NCBI GenBank assembly: GCA_028697565.1
Contig: JAQVEU010000020.1
Location: forward strand, 1 to 10,068
DNA: 10,068 bases
Direction: 5' to 3'
Origin: Candidatus Ratteibacteria bacterium
Lineage (GTDB): Bacteria > Ratteibacteria > UBA8468 > B48-G9 > JAFGKM01
Part shown: positions 1-6,845 of the stretch, piece after piece
How the letters are laid out: every line of letters starts with the position of its first letter
How positions within the stretch are numbered: position 1 is the first letter of the stretch
Notes under the pieces: generated by a model
What the model was told of the DNA's origin: nothing
The model's database searches: none
What the model saw: only the letters and a program-made list of their open reading frames with translations
Translations under genes and position numbers: made by a program

Positions 1-1339
1 AGAGATTGAAAGTTTTGTTCCTCAGACATACTACCTTATAAAGGCAAGGATTATAAAAGATGGAAATGAACTCCTGATGACACTCACAGATATACATAAT
101 AAAAAGATAGAAAAATATGGACTGAACGATGAAGAAGTAGTTGGTAGTATAATTGAAGAACTACAAAAAGGAACACTTATTGTTATAGACAAAGCAGAGG
201 AAGAAAAGAAGATGAAACCCTATCCTCCTTTTATCACGAGTACCCTTCAACAGGAGGCATCTATAAAACTTAGATTCTCATCTTCAAGGACGATGACAAT
301 TGCCCAGCAACTCTATGAGGGTATCAAAACAGATGAAGGGACCATAGGGCTGATTACCTATATGAGGACTGACTCACCTTCTGTTGCACAACAGGCAAGG
401 GAGCAAGCAGCAAGATATATAAAAGATTTCTTTGGTGAAAACTACATTCCTGTAAGGCCCCATATCTATAAAGGAAAGGCATCTGCGCAGGAAGCACATG
501 AGGCAATAAGGCCCACATCTGTATTCAGGACACCTGAACGGATGCAGAAATTTTTAGATGAACAGCAATACAAACTGTATAAACTTATATGGGAGAGATT
601 TTTAGCAAGCCAGATGAAAGAAGTAGTTGTGAAAAATATAAAGCTGATTGCAAAAAATGGTGAGTATAAATTTATGGCCGAAAGCAATGAGGTTGTCTTT
701 GATGGTTTTACAAAACTGTGGGATATAAAGATAGACCGTGGACAGGACATTATTGCAAAAGTTCAACAAGATGAAGTCCTTGATGTAAAAGAGTATCTTA
801 AAGAAGACCACCAGACATCTCCTCCTCCAAGATATACAGAGGCAAGTTTAATAAAAACACTTGAGAAGTATGGAATAGGAAGGCCATCAACATATGCTCC
901 CACCATTTCAATTCTTTTTAACAGACACTATATAAGAAGAGAAAAAAGGGCACTTGTACCTGAGAAGATAGGAAGGGCAGTGTGTGAAATACTTGAAAGG
1001 TTTTTTCCTGAGATAATAAAAATTGATTTTACAGCAGAGATGGAGGAAAAACTCGACAAAATTGCAGAAGGAGAAAAGCACTGGAAAGAGATATTACGGG
1101 AATTCTATGACAAATACAAGATAATGCTTGACAATGCAAAAGAGAGGACATCAGAATACAGCGAGATATTTACCAGAGTTATGGTTGGAGAGATAATATG
1201 CCCTGAGTGTGGCTCACCTATGATAATTAAAAAAGGAAGATATGGTATCTTTCTTGGTTGTAGTAATTTTCCGAAGTGTAAGGTTACAAAAAGGATTGGC
1301 GATGTTAATAATTCCAGCAATAGACCTAAAAAAGGATGA
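1..1339 (+). CDS. topA: DNA topoisomerase I (type IA), C-terminal part, 5' end outside the window
   Basis: Type IA topoisomerase, which relaxes negatively supercoiled DNA by passing a strand through a transient 5'-phosphotyrosyl break. The frame is open from position 2, so the first ATG (77) is internal and the N-terminal Toprim domain is off the window. About 445 residues remain. The catalytic tyrosine lies in ITYMRTDS (Tyr codon 359-361), preceded by the family block PFITSTLQQEAS and followed by HEAIRPTS and YTEASLIKTLEKYGIGRPSTYAP. The C-terminus carries one four-cysteine zinc finger (CPEC ... CSNFPKC, about 1200-1280), where many bacterial enzymes have several. The last 13 codons overlap the next gene's start, so the two are probably co-transcribed and translationally coupled. 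Assignment to TopA is secure from the motifs. Confidence 0.97.
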   Translation, partial: EIESFVPQTYYLIKARIIKDGNELLMTLTDIHNKKIEKYGLNDEEVVGSIIEELQKGTLIVIDKAEEEKKMKPYPPFITSTLQQEASIKLRFSSSRTMTIAQQLYEGIKTDEGTIGLITYMRTDSPSVAQQAREQAARYIKDFFGENYIPVRPHIYKGKASAQEAHEAIRPTSVFRTPERMQKFLDEQQYKLYKLIWERFLASQMKEVVVKNIKLIAKNGEYKFMAESNEVVFDGFTKLWDIKIDRGQDIIAKVQQDEVLDVKEYLKEDHQTSPPPRYTEASLIKTLEKYGIGRPSTYAPTISILFNRHYIRREKRALVPEKIGRAVCEILERFFPEIIKIDFTAEMEEKLDKIAEGEKHWKEILREFYDKYKIMLDNAKERTSEYSEIFTRVMVGEIICPECGSPMIIKKGRYGIFLGCSNFPKCKVTKRIGDVNNSSNRPKKG

Positions 1340-2162
1340 GGTTGTAAGATTATACAAAGGCAACTTCAAACAGGTATCGCAGTACAATATAAAACCGGAT
1401 GAGATTGCCCGCAGGTTCCTATTAGCAGGTGTTAAACGACTACACATTGTATTTTTATGGGGGGCACACACAGGGTGTGTATCAGAAGAGATGGATGTGC
1501 TTAGCCAAATAATAAAGACAAGGGATATTTATAACACTACCTGTAAGATACAGGTTGGCGGTGGAGTCCGTAGATATGAGCAGATAAATGCCCTTATAGA
1601 AAAGGGGGTGGACTATGTAATAATGGGAACTTCTATATTGATACCCATTGCTCTGGAAGAGGGATTCCTGAAAAATGATATCAAACTTTTTTATCAACAG
1701 GCAGGGAAAAATTTTGATGAGGATAAAGAAATTCCTGAAATAGACCTTTTTAATAGAATAGGAGACATTAAAGAAAAAATTATAGTTGCTGTTGATTACC
1801 GTAAGGATGAGATAGCACTTAGTGGATGGGAGGTTACATTACCACTCACTCCATATTATGTGATAAAGAAACTTTTAAAAAAGGGATTTAAAAAATTTCT
1901 TATCACTAATGTAGAAAGGGATGGAACTCTTAATGGGGTTGATATAGATTCAGTAGAAAATATATTACACAGAACTTTTAATTATCCAGAAAAACCCGAG
2001 GAAATTATTGTATCTGGCGGTATTACGACAATAGAGGATATAGAAACACTCCAGCAGATGAGGTACAGGCCTGATGGTGTTATTGTGGGCAAGGCCATAT
2101 ACCAAAATCGGCTGGACATACGGACACTTATAAAAACATTTCAGGAGGGCCAGAATGCGTAG
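1302..2162 (+). CDS. hisA: HisA-like phosphoribosyl isomerase, long variant
   Basis: A (beta/alpha)8-barrel protein matching HisA, the ProFAR isomerase of histidine synthesis. The start at 1302 is chosen because MLIIPAIDLK is the canonical HisA N-terminus and AAGGA (1291-1295) sits six bases upstream. This gives 286 residues and a 38-bp overlap with topA. Visible family features: Asp8 in PAIDL, QVGGGVR (84-90), a barrel Asp165 in AVDYRKDEIALSGW that aligns with the general acid Asp127 of Thermotoga HisA, TNVERDGTLNG, and SGGITTIEDI with VIVGKAIY at the second phosphate site. Two oddities: the usual LHVVDLDGA strand reads LHIVFLWGA (Phe51, Trp53), losing both aspartates, and about 30 extra, partly charged residues lie around 113-158 compared with the usual ~240-residue enzyme. 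It could be a genuine divergent HisA or a HisA/HisF-family paralogue with another substrate. No other his gene is in view to decide. Confidence 0.82.
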   Translation: MLIIPAIDLKKDEVVRLYKGNFKQVSQYNIKPDEIARRFLLAGVKRLHIVFLWGAHTGCVSEEMDVLSQIIKTRDIYNTTCKIQVGGGVRRYEQINALIEKGVDYVIMGTSILIPIALEEGFLKNDIKLFYQQAGKNFDEDKEIPEIDLFNRIGDIKEKIIVAVDYRKDEIALSGWEVTLPLTPYYVIKKLLKKGFKKFLITNVERDGTLNGVDIDSVENILHRTFNYPEKPEEIIVSGGITTIEDIETLQQMRYRPDGVIVGKAIYQNRLDIRTLIKTFQEGQNA

Positions 2163-2748
2163 GCGGATATTGTTATGCTTATTAATATTTTGTTTTGCCA
2201 CTACCACCTGCCTGATTCCTGCTGATGTTTTTGAAGGTAGAGTATATCCTGCAAATAATAGAGAATATCAGAAGTTACTTCTTCCGAAGCTGAAAGATGC
2301 AAAAAGTTCCATATATATGATTATGTTCCTTGCAAGTTATTATCCTTCCTATCCTGATAGTCCTACAAATCTTTTTTTGAAAGAGATGATAGAGGCGAAG
2401 AAAAGAGGAGTAAAGGTAGAGATAATACTGAACCAGTCAGATGATAAAACTTCCTCTTCACACGAGACGGTAGAAAATCTCAAAACAGCAAGATATCTTT
2501 CTAATTACAATATCCCTGTCTATTTTTCTCCGTCGGGTATAACCACGCATTCAAAACTACTTGTGATAGATGGAAGGTTTGTTGTAATCGGTAGTACAAA
2601 CTGGTCATATTCAGCAATGGCAAAAAACAATGAAACATCTGTAATTATTGACTCACCGAAACTGGCACAATATTATATAAGATATTTTGAGGAAATAAAA
2701 AAAGATTGTTTTTTATTCCTACAGCCCGTTGAGAAAAAGAATAAGTAG
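2155..2748 (+). CDS. Exported single-HKD phospholipase D-family protein
   Basis: 197 residues. The N-terminus (MRRR then a hydrophobic run to about residue 22) is a signal peptide or membrane anchor; the cysteine at 19 lacks a good lipobox. The PLD-superfamily active site is intact: His132, Lys134, Asp139 (HSKLLVID), then GSTNWSYSA at 146-154 and a conserved-type Glu160. Only one HKD motif is present, as in the Nuc/bacterial endonuclease subgroup, whose members dimerise to complete the site. Members of this subgroup cut nucleic acid or phosphodiesters; the substrate here cannot be read from sequence. AGGAGG (2143-2148) lies six bases before the ATG, and the gene overlaps the isomerase by 8 bp, so it is co-transcribed with it. 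The likely location is periplasm or cell surface. Phospholipase activity is possible but less likely at this size. Confidence 0.85.
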   Translation: MRRRILLCLLIFCFATTTCLIPADVFEGRVYPANNREYQKLLLPKLKDAKSSIYMIMFLASYYPSYPDSPTNLFLKEMIEAKKRGVKVEIILNQSDDKTSSSHETVENLKTARYLSNYNIPVYFSPSGITTHSKLLVIDGRFVVIGSTNWSYSAMAKNNETSVIIDSPKLAQYYIRYFEEIKKDCFLFLQPVEKKNK

Positions 2749-2781
2749 GAGACAATTGGAAGATCGAAATATTATAAAATT

Positions 2782-2822
2782 AAAAAAATGCAGATTGAAA
2801 TATAAAAAACATTAGAATCTGC
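2782..2822 (-). terminator. Candidate Rho-independent terminator of cimA
   Basis: Read on the minus strand, GCAGATT (2822-2816) pairs perfectly with AATCTGC (2796-2790) across a 19-base AT-rich loop. One base later comes a run of seven T (2788-2782). It lies about 30 bp beyond the cimA stop. The stem is only 7 bp and the loop is long, so it is a modest terminator. No comparable T tract follows the stem on the plus strand, so it would not serve the PLD-family gene equally well. Confidence 0.45.
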
Positions 2823-2851
2823 CAGTTATCAAATTTTCTAATTCATATTTT

Positions 2852-4414
2852 TTATGTTTTACTTCTTGTCTTGTGAAGTTTATAGTCAATACTATCTAAC
2901 ATCGCCATCAGTGATGCCTCAATAATATTTTCAGAGACACCAATTGTACCCCATGTTTCACTTTCATCAGTGCTTTCTATGATAACCCTCGTTACCGCTG
3001 CTGTGGCTTTTTCCGGATGTAATATCCTGACCTTATAGTCAGTAAGTTTTACTTTATCTATCTCCGGATAGAACTTTACCAGCGCCTTTCTCATGGCTGA
3101 GTCAAGTGCATTAACAGGACCATTCCCTTCGCTTGCAGTGTGTTCAACACACCTGCCCACCCTGATCTTAACAGTGGCTTCCGAAACCACCTTTTTACCG
3201 CGTTTTTCAACAATAACCCTGAATCCCTCCACAGTAAATAATTTTTTATATTCACCGAGTGCCTTTTTAACTATGATATCAAAAGAGCCATCTGCTGCCT
3301 CAAACTGGTATCCATCGTTTTCAAGATTCATAATCCTATCAAGAATTTTTTTAATAATTTCAGGATTTTTATCTAAATTATATTTCTTTGCCTTATGCAG
3401 GATTGTACTTTTTCCTGAAAGTTCTGAGAGAAGTATTCTTCGCTCATTTCCTACCTTTGCAGGGTCTATATGTTCATATGTTTCAGGATTCTTGTTCACA
3501 GCATCTATGTGAACACCTCCTTTATGTGCAAAGGCACTCATCCCTACAAATGGCTGGGAATTTGGTGGTACGATATTTGCTACCTCATATATAAAACGGG
3601 ATACCTCTGTAATGCGAGACATTTTATCTTCTGCTACACACCTGTATCCCATCTTCAGTTGCAGTATTGGTATAATGACGGACAGATCCGCATTTCCACA
3701 CCGTTCCCCTACCCCGTTTATTGTTCCCTGGATATGCTCTGCACCAGCTCTTACTGCTGCAATAGTATTTGCCACAGCCAGTCCTGAATCATTATGGGTA
3801 TGTATGCCCAGAGGAACATTAATCTGTTCAGATACAATCTTTACTATTTCCTCTATCTCAAATTGTAGAGAACCACCGTTGGTATCACAAAGAACTACTT
3901 TATTTGCTCCAGCATCCACAGCAACTTTAATGGTTTTCAGAGCATAATCAGGATTCTTTTTATATCCATCAAAAAAATGTTCAGCATCAAAGAATACCTT
4001 CCTTCCTTCCGACCTGAGAAATTTTATGGAATCTTCTATTAACTTCAGGTTTTCATCCAGAGATGTTTTTAGAACATCTGTTACATGAAGGTCCCATGAC
4101 TTGCCAAATACTGTAATATATTCGGTCTCACTATCAAGAAGTTGTTTAAGAAAAGGGTCTTTGTCAGCAGTAAAATTTTTTCTTCGTGTACTACCAAAGG
4201 CAACTATTTTCACATTTTTAAACTTTTTGTTTCGTGCTCTTTTAAAAAATGTAATATCTTTCGGGTTAGAGCCTGGCCATCCACCTTCAATAAAATCAAT
4301 ACCAAACTCGTCTAATTTTTCAGCAATTCTTAACTTATCATTAAGTGTAAAAGAGATTGCCTCTCCCTGTGCCCCATCACGAAGTGTTGTATCGTATATT
4401 TCAATCTTGTTCAT
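2852..4414 (-). CDS. cimA: (R)-citramalate synthase, LeuA-like two-domain form
   Basis: Condenses pyruvate with acetyl-CoA to (R)-citramalate, the first step of the threonine-independent isoleucine route; cytosolic. 520 residues, the usual length for the family. The catalytic TIM barrel occupies about 1-280: DTTLRDG (8-14), the GGWPGSNPKD segment typical of citramalate synthases of this type, LCDTNGG (175-181), the metal-binding HTHND (205-209) and NGVGERCGNADL (233-244). A linker with AHKGGVHIDA (296-305) follows. The C-terminal LeuA allosteric domain is about 395-515, with GNGPVNALDSAMRKAL and WGTIGVSENIIEASLMAM; in relatives this domain binds isoleucine for feedback control. The ATG is preceded by GAGGAG (4425-4420) and a sigma70-like promoter. 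It is monocistronic, convergent with the PLD-family gene and divergent from nfeD. 2-isopropylmalate or homocitrate synthase are alternatives, but the barrel motifs favour CimA. Confidence 0.93.
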   Translation of the reverse strand: MNKIEIYDTTLRDGAQGEAISFTLNDKLRIAEKLDEFGIDFIEGGWPGSNPKDITFFKRARNKKFKNVKIVAFGSTRRKNFTADKDPFLKQLLDSETEYITVFGKSWDLHVTDVLKTSLDENLKLIEDSIKFLRSEGRKVFFDAEHFFDGYKKNPDYALKTIKVAVDAGANKVVLCDTNGGSLQFEIEEIVKIVSEQINVPLGIHTHNDSGLAVANTIAAVRAGAEHIQGTINGVGERCGNADLSVIIPILQLKMGYRCVAEDKMSRITEVSRFIYEVANIVPPNSQPFVGMSAFAHKGGVHIDAVNKNPETYEHIDPAKVGNERRILLSELSGKSTILHKAKKYNLDKNPEIIKKILDRIMNLENDGYQFEAADGSFDIIVKKALGEYKKLFTVEGFRVIVEKRGKKVVSEATVKIRVGRCVEHTASEGNGPVNALDSAMRKALVKFYPEIDKVKLTDYKVRILHPEKATAAVTRVIIESTDESETWGTIGVSENIIEASLMAMLDSIDYKLHKTRSKT

Positions 4415-4419
4415 ATCTT

Positions 4420-4460
4420 CTCCTCTCTAAATTTTACTATTATATGCCAACCTATGTCAA
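4420..4460 (-). promoter_or_regulatory. cimA promoter and Shine-Dalgarno site
   Basis: On the minus strand a perfect -35 hexamer TTGACA (4460-4455) is followed after 18 bases by TAAAAT (4436-4431). A perfect TATAAT also lies at 4444-4439, but only 10 bases from TTGACA, so it would need another -35. With TAAAAT the start would fall near 4424, cutting into the Shine-Dalgarno sequence GAGGAG (4425-4420). With TATAAT it would fall near 4432, leaving a short leader with the site intact. Which -10 is used is not decidable by eye. Confidence 0.55.
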
Positions 4461-4530
4461 CCTGGAGCAAATTATGGGAGTCAGGTCTTGCTTTTTGCAT
4501 AAACCCCCTATAACTTCCTCTTATCATCAA

Positions 4531-4610
4531 GGGGAGAACCCAAATCTCCCCTCACCCCTTTCTCCTTTTTCCCCCTCCCTATGAGGGGAGGGGATAAAGG
4601 GGAGGGTGAG
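4531..4610. repeat. Compound palindromic element, left part of hairpin cluster
   Basis: GGGGAGA (4531-4537) pairs with TCTCCCC (4545-4551) across a 7-base loop. Immediately after, CTCACCC (4551-4557) pairs with GGGTGAG (4604-4610), enclosing an inner stem CCCCTCCC (4572-4579) with GGGAGGGG (4586-4593) across a 6-base loop. The second unit is therefore a ~60-bp imperfect palindrome. Such C-tract/G-tract palindromes between genes usually belong to dispersed families (REP or MITE-like), but copy number cannot be judged from one window. Confidence 0.6.
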
Positions 4611-4701
4611 AACTTTTCCTATACTCTCCACCCCCACCATAAATAAACTCTAAATCCAAAACACTAAACCTAAAAATCCCCTCTAACCACCCCCACCTAT
4701 A

Positions 4702-4763
4702 TCCTCCCCCCTCATATGGGGAGGAATTAAATCCCCTCTACCCCCGCTTTATAAAAGAGGGGA
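4702..4763. repeat. Two adjacent C/G hairpins
   Basis: TCCTCCCC (4702-4709) pairs perfectly with GGGGAGGA (4718-4725) across 8 bases. TCCCCTCT (4732-4739) pairs perfectly with AGAGGGGA (4756-4763) across 16 bases. The second stem begins inside one copy of the 12-bp direct repeat AAATCCCCTCTA, linking it to the upstream copy at 4674-4685. Confidence 0.6.
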
Positions 4764-4778
4764 ACTGAGGGAATTTCT

Positions 4779-4798
4779 CCTTCCTTTGTAAAGGAAGG
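4779..4798. repeat. Perfect short palindrome
   Basis: CCTTCCTTT (4779-4787) and AAAGGAAGG (4790-4798) are perfect inverted arms separated by only GT. It is the last of the hairpin series before the nfeD promoter. It could also be a protein-binding site, but nothing specific supports that. Confidence 0.55.
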
Positions 4799-4816
4799 TG
4801 AGGATGGATTTCCTTT

Positions 4817-4846
4817 CAATCTTCTAATCTGCAATCTTCCAATCCA
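4817..4846. repeat. Degenerate 15-bp tandem repeat
   Basis: Two 15-bp units, CAATCTTCTAATCTG (4817-4831) and CAATCTTCCAATCCA (4832-4846), match at 12 of 15 positions. Fragments recur inverted downstream of the PLD-family gene: ATTGGAAGAT at 2755-2764 and GCAGATT at 2790-2796. This suggests a small dispersed intergenic repeat in this genome. Confidence 0.5.
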
Positions 4847-4879
4847 TATAGTTTTGTATTTAATTTTTAAATGAGATTG

Positions 4880-4895
4880 TGGTATTATAAAAAGA
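4880..4895 (+). promoter_or_regulatory. Extended -10 promoter placing the nfeD start at or near the mRNA 5' end
   Basis: TGGTATTAT (4880-4888) matches the extended -10 consensus TGnTATAAT at all but one position. The ATG chosen for nfeD begins at 4895, six bases beyond the hexamer, which is where transcription would be expected to start. There is no good -35 at 16-18 bases, as is usual for extended -10 promoters, and no Shine-Dalgarno sequence. A leaderless mRNA is inferred. Confidence 0.4.
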
Positions 4896-6199
4896 TGAGG
4901 AAAATATTCATAGTAATACCATTACTGTTTTTATTTACAGTTAAAATTGCACACTCAGAGAGGACTGCCTATAGATTGGATATAGATGGTCCTATAGGCC
5001 CTGTTACTTACTATCAGGTAAAGAACACTATTGAACTTGCTGAAAGACATAACGCGGAATTCGTATTGCTGGTAATTGATACTCCTGGTGGTTTGCTTAC
5101 CTCTACAAGAAAGATAGTTCAGGAGATCCTATCCTCAAATATTCCTGTTGTTGCCTATGTATATCCAGAAGGTGCGCAGTGTGCATCTGCTGGTGTGTTT
5201 ATAGCTCTTTCCTGTCATATTGTTGCTATGGCTCCTGCAACAAATATAGGTGCTGCCCATCCTGTAACACTCACTGGACAGCAGGAAGAGAAGATGGAAG
5301 AGAAGGTAGTAAATGATACTGTAAGTTTTATAAGAAGTATTGCTGACCACAGAGGCAGAAATTCTAACTGGGCAGAAAGGGCTGTAAGGGAAAGTATATC
5401 ATCCACAGTAGATGATGCACTTAAAAATAATGTTATAGATATAGTTGCTACCAGTATAGATGAACTTTTATCTACTATTGATGGAAAGGAAGTAAAGGTT
5501 GGGTCTATGGGAACTCAGAAGGTATTATCTACTGGCCATATTGTATTATTAAAACCAGAAGAAACACTTAAAGAGAGGGCACTTAAAATTATTTCTGACC
5601 CAACCATTGCATATCTATTATTGACAATTGGAATGTTAGGAATACTCATTGAACTTTATCATCCTGGTTTTGGTATTCCTGGAATTGTAGGTACTGTTTC
5701 CCTTATCCTTGCCTTCTTTGCACTGCATACGCTCCCCATAAACATTACAGGACTATTGCTTATTACAGTAAGTTTTATCCTATTTGTCATAGAGGCAGTT
5801 ACCCCTTCTTTCGGATTGTTTATAATATCCGGTATGATAACACTATTCCTTGGGTCTTTCTTTCTTTTTAGACCAGCAGGAGAACCCGGTATATCCATCT
5901 TTTTAATAACAGGGGTAACACTTTTTATTGCATTTATATTAGGCATTGCTATATGGTTTGTGGTAAAAACGAGGACAAGGAAGGTATTTACTGGAATAGA
6001 GGCACTTATTGGTGAAAAAGGAAAGGTGGTAAAGGCACTTACACCTGAAGGACTTATTTTTATCCAGGGAGAGTACTGGAAGGCAAAAAGTATAGCAGGA
6101 GAAGTTTCAGAAGGCAAAGAAGTAGTAGTTAAGGACTATGAAGGACTTATGTTAAAGGTCATTCCAGTTGAAAAGAAAGGGGGAGAGGATGGGAAATAA
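4895..6199 (+). CDS. nfeD: NfeD-family membrane-bound ClpP-like serine protease, long form
   Basis: 434 residues from the ATG at 4895; the ATG at 4871 would add eight residues (numbering below counts from that upstream ATG). I prefer 4895 because MRKIFIVIPLLFLF then opens directly into a signal peptide and because an extended -10 lies between the two starts. The ClpP-fold domain is about 34-200: IDTPGG (69-74), the nucleophile Ser106 in CASAG, and Lys145 in EKVVND as the probable partner, a Ser-Lys dyad as in PH1510 of Pyrococcus. Five membrane segments follow at about 245-262, 269-287, 292-309, 314-333 and 341-365, then a C-terminal OB-fold NfeD domain from about 370. The family cleaves hydrophobic membrane-protein tails and often pairs with stomatin/SPFH proteins. 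No stomatin gene is adjacent here. Its end overlaps the LOG-family gene. Confidence 0.92.
   Translation: MRKIFIVIPLLFLFTVKIAHSERTAYRLDIDGPIGPVTYYQVKNTIELAERHNAEFVLLVIDTPGGLLTSTRKIVQEILSSNIPVVAYVYPEGAQCASAGVFIALSCHIVAMAPATNIGAAHPVTLTGQQEEKMEEKVVNDTVSFIRSIADHRGRNSNWAERAVRESISSTVDDALKNNVIDIVATSIDELLSTIDGKEVKVGSMGTQKVLSTGHIVLLKPEETLKERALKIISDPTIAYLLLTIGMLGILIELYHPGFGIPGIVGTVSLILAFFALHTLPINITGLLLITVSFILFVIEAVTPSFGLFIISGMITLFLGSFFLFRPAGEPGISIFLITGVTLFIAFILGIAIWFVVKTRTRKVFTGIEALIGEKGKVVKALTPEGLIFIQGEYWKAKSIAGEVSEGKEVVVKDYEGLMLKVIPVEKKGGEDGK
6177..6188 (+). promoter_or_regulatory. Shine-Dalgarno site fixing the LOG-family start
   Basis: AAGGGG (6177-6182) within a purine run ends six bases before the ATG at 6189. 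It supports that ATG over the in-frame TTG at 6168, which has no comparable site. It lies inside the last codons of nfeD, so translation of the two is probably coupled. Confidence 0.6.
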
Positions 6200-6845
6200 T
6201 AATCAAGAGATGGAGTCATGGAGGATATTCAGGATAATATCGGAGTTTGTAGATGGTTTTGAGACACTTGAAAAGGTGAAAAATGCAGTAACTGTCTGGG
6301 GAAGTGCAAGAGCAAAAGAAGAAGATATCTCTTACAAAAAAGCGGTTAAGGTAGGTAAACTTCTTGCACAAAAAGGTTATGCAGTTATTACAGGTGGTGG
6401 TCCAGGGATTATGGAGGCAGCGAACTTAGGGGCTACTCTTGGAAAAGGAGAGTCCATAGGAATCAATATTGAACTACCCCATGAGCAGAAACCAAATCCT
6501 TACATAAAGACATTGATATCGTGCAGGTATTTCTTTACCAGAAAGGTAATGTTTGTAAAATATGCAAAAGGTTTCATTATCTTTCCAGGTGGATTTGGTA
6601 CATTAGATGAGTTTTCAGAAACAATTACTCTCATCCAGACCGAAAGGATACATAAATTTCCTGTGGTGCTTATAGATAAAAACTACTGGTCGGGATTGCT
6701 TAACTGGATAGAAAGTGTTTTAGTGAAGAGGGGTTATATAGACCGCGAGGATATGGATATATTTCAGGTTGTAGAGGAACCAGAAGAGGCAATCAGATGC
6801 ATAGAGAACTTTTATAAAAAATCTAAGAGGAAATCAAAGAAATAA
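6189..6845 (+). CDS. LOG-family (TIGR00730-type) nucleotide phosphoribohydrolase-like protein
   Basis: 218 residues, a Rossmann-fold protein of the LOG/lysine-decarboxylase-like family. Characterised members hydrolyse nucleoside 5'-monophosphates to base plus ribose 5-phosphate, in plants and some bacteria acting on cytokinin nucleotides. The protein was long mislabelled as lysine decarboxylase. Visible signatures: WGSAR (37-41), ITGGGPGIMEAANLGA (67-82), the Arg118-Lys119 pair in YFFTRKVMF, and PGGFGTLDE (133-141), which holds the catalytic glutamate. About 30 residues precede the core, as in the longer bacterial subgroup. The gene overlaps nfeD by 11 bp and converges on the mutase gene, their 3' ends overlapping by 23 bp. 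The physiological substrate is unknown; nucleotide salvage or clean-up is a reasonable guess. Confidence 0.88.
   Translation: MGNNNQEMESWRIFRIISEFVDGFETLEKVKNAVTVWGSARAKEEDISYKKAVKVGKLLAQKGYAVITGGGPGIMEAANLGATLGKGESIGINIELPHEQKPNPYIKTLISCRYFFTRKVMFVKYAKGFIIFPGGFGTLDEFSETITLIQTERIHKFPVVLIDKNYWSGLLNWIESVLVKRGYIDREDMDIFQVVEEPEEAIRCIENFYKKSKRKSKK

Larger units (their letters stand above)
4415..4870. other. Gene-free divergent spacer rich in C/G-tract hairpins
   Basis: A 456-bp region between the divergent starts of cimA and nfeD. I see no coding sequence or RNA gene in it. Its ends hold the two promoters. The middle (about 4500-4800) is made of alternating C-rich and G-rich runs that form several hairpins, listed separately, and carries a direct 12-bp repeat AAATCCCCTCTA at 4674-4685 and 4729-4740 with a relative at 4542-4553. 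The base composition is strikingly unlike the coding DNA on either side. Because both flanking genes start here, the hairpins are unlikely to be terminators of neighbouring genes. Confidence 0.8.

Noticed and set aside
3093..3947. Several long plus-strand open frames opposite cimA
   Set aside because: They are antisense shadows of a well-conserved gene, have low-complexity Ser/Phe/Leu content and no start signals.
4531..4798. CRISPR array
   Set aside because: The repeats are short, unequal and palindromic without regular unique spacers, and no cas gene is present.
5659..6117. 152-codon minus-strand open frame opposite nfeD
   Set aside because: Antisense shadow of the NfeD membrane region; no family resemblance or ribosome site.
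6189..6845. Lysine decarboxylase annotation
   Set aside because: The PGGxGTxxE motif marks the LOG family; the old decarboxylase label has no mechanistic support and there is no PLP-enzyme motif.
4871..6845. nfeD plus LOG-family gene as a novel membrane defence or signalling pair
   Set aside because: Both families are widespread housekeeping proteins. The 11-bp overlap shows co-expression only, and no effector, sensor or partner stomatin gene is nearby.
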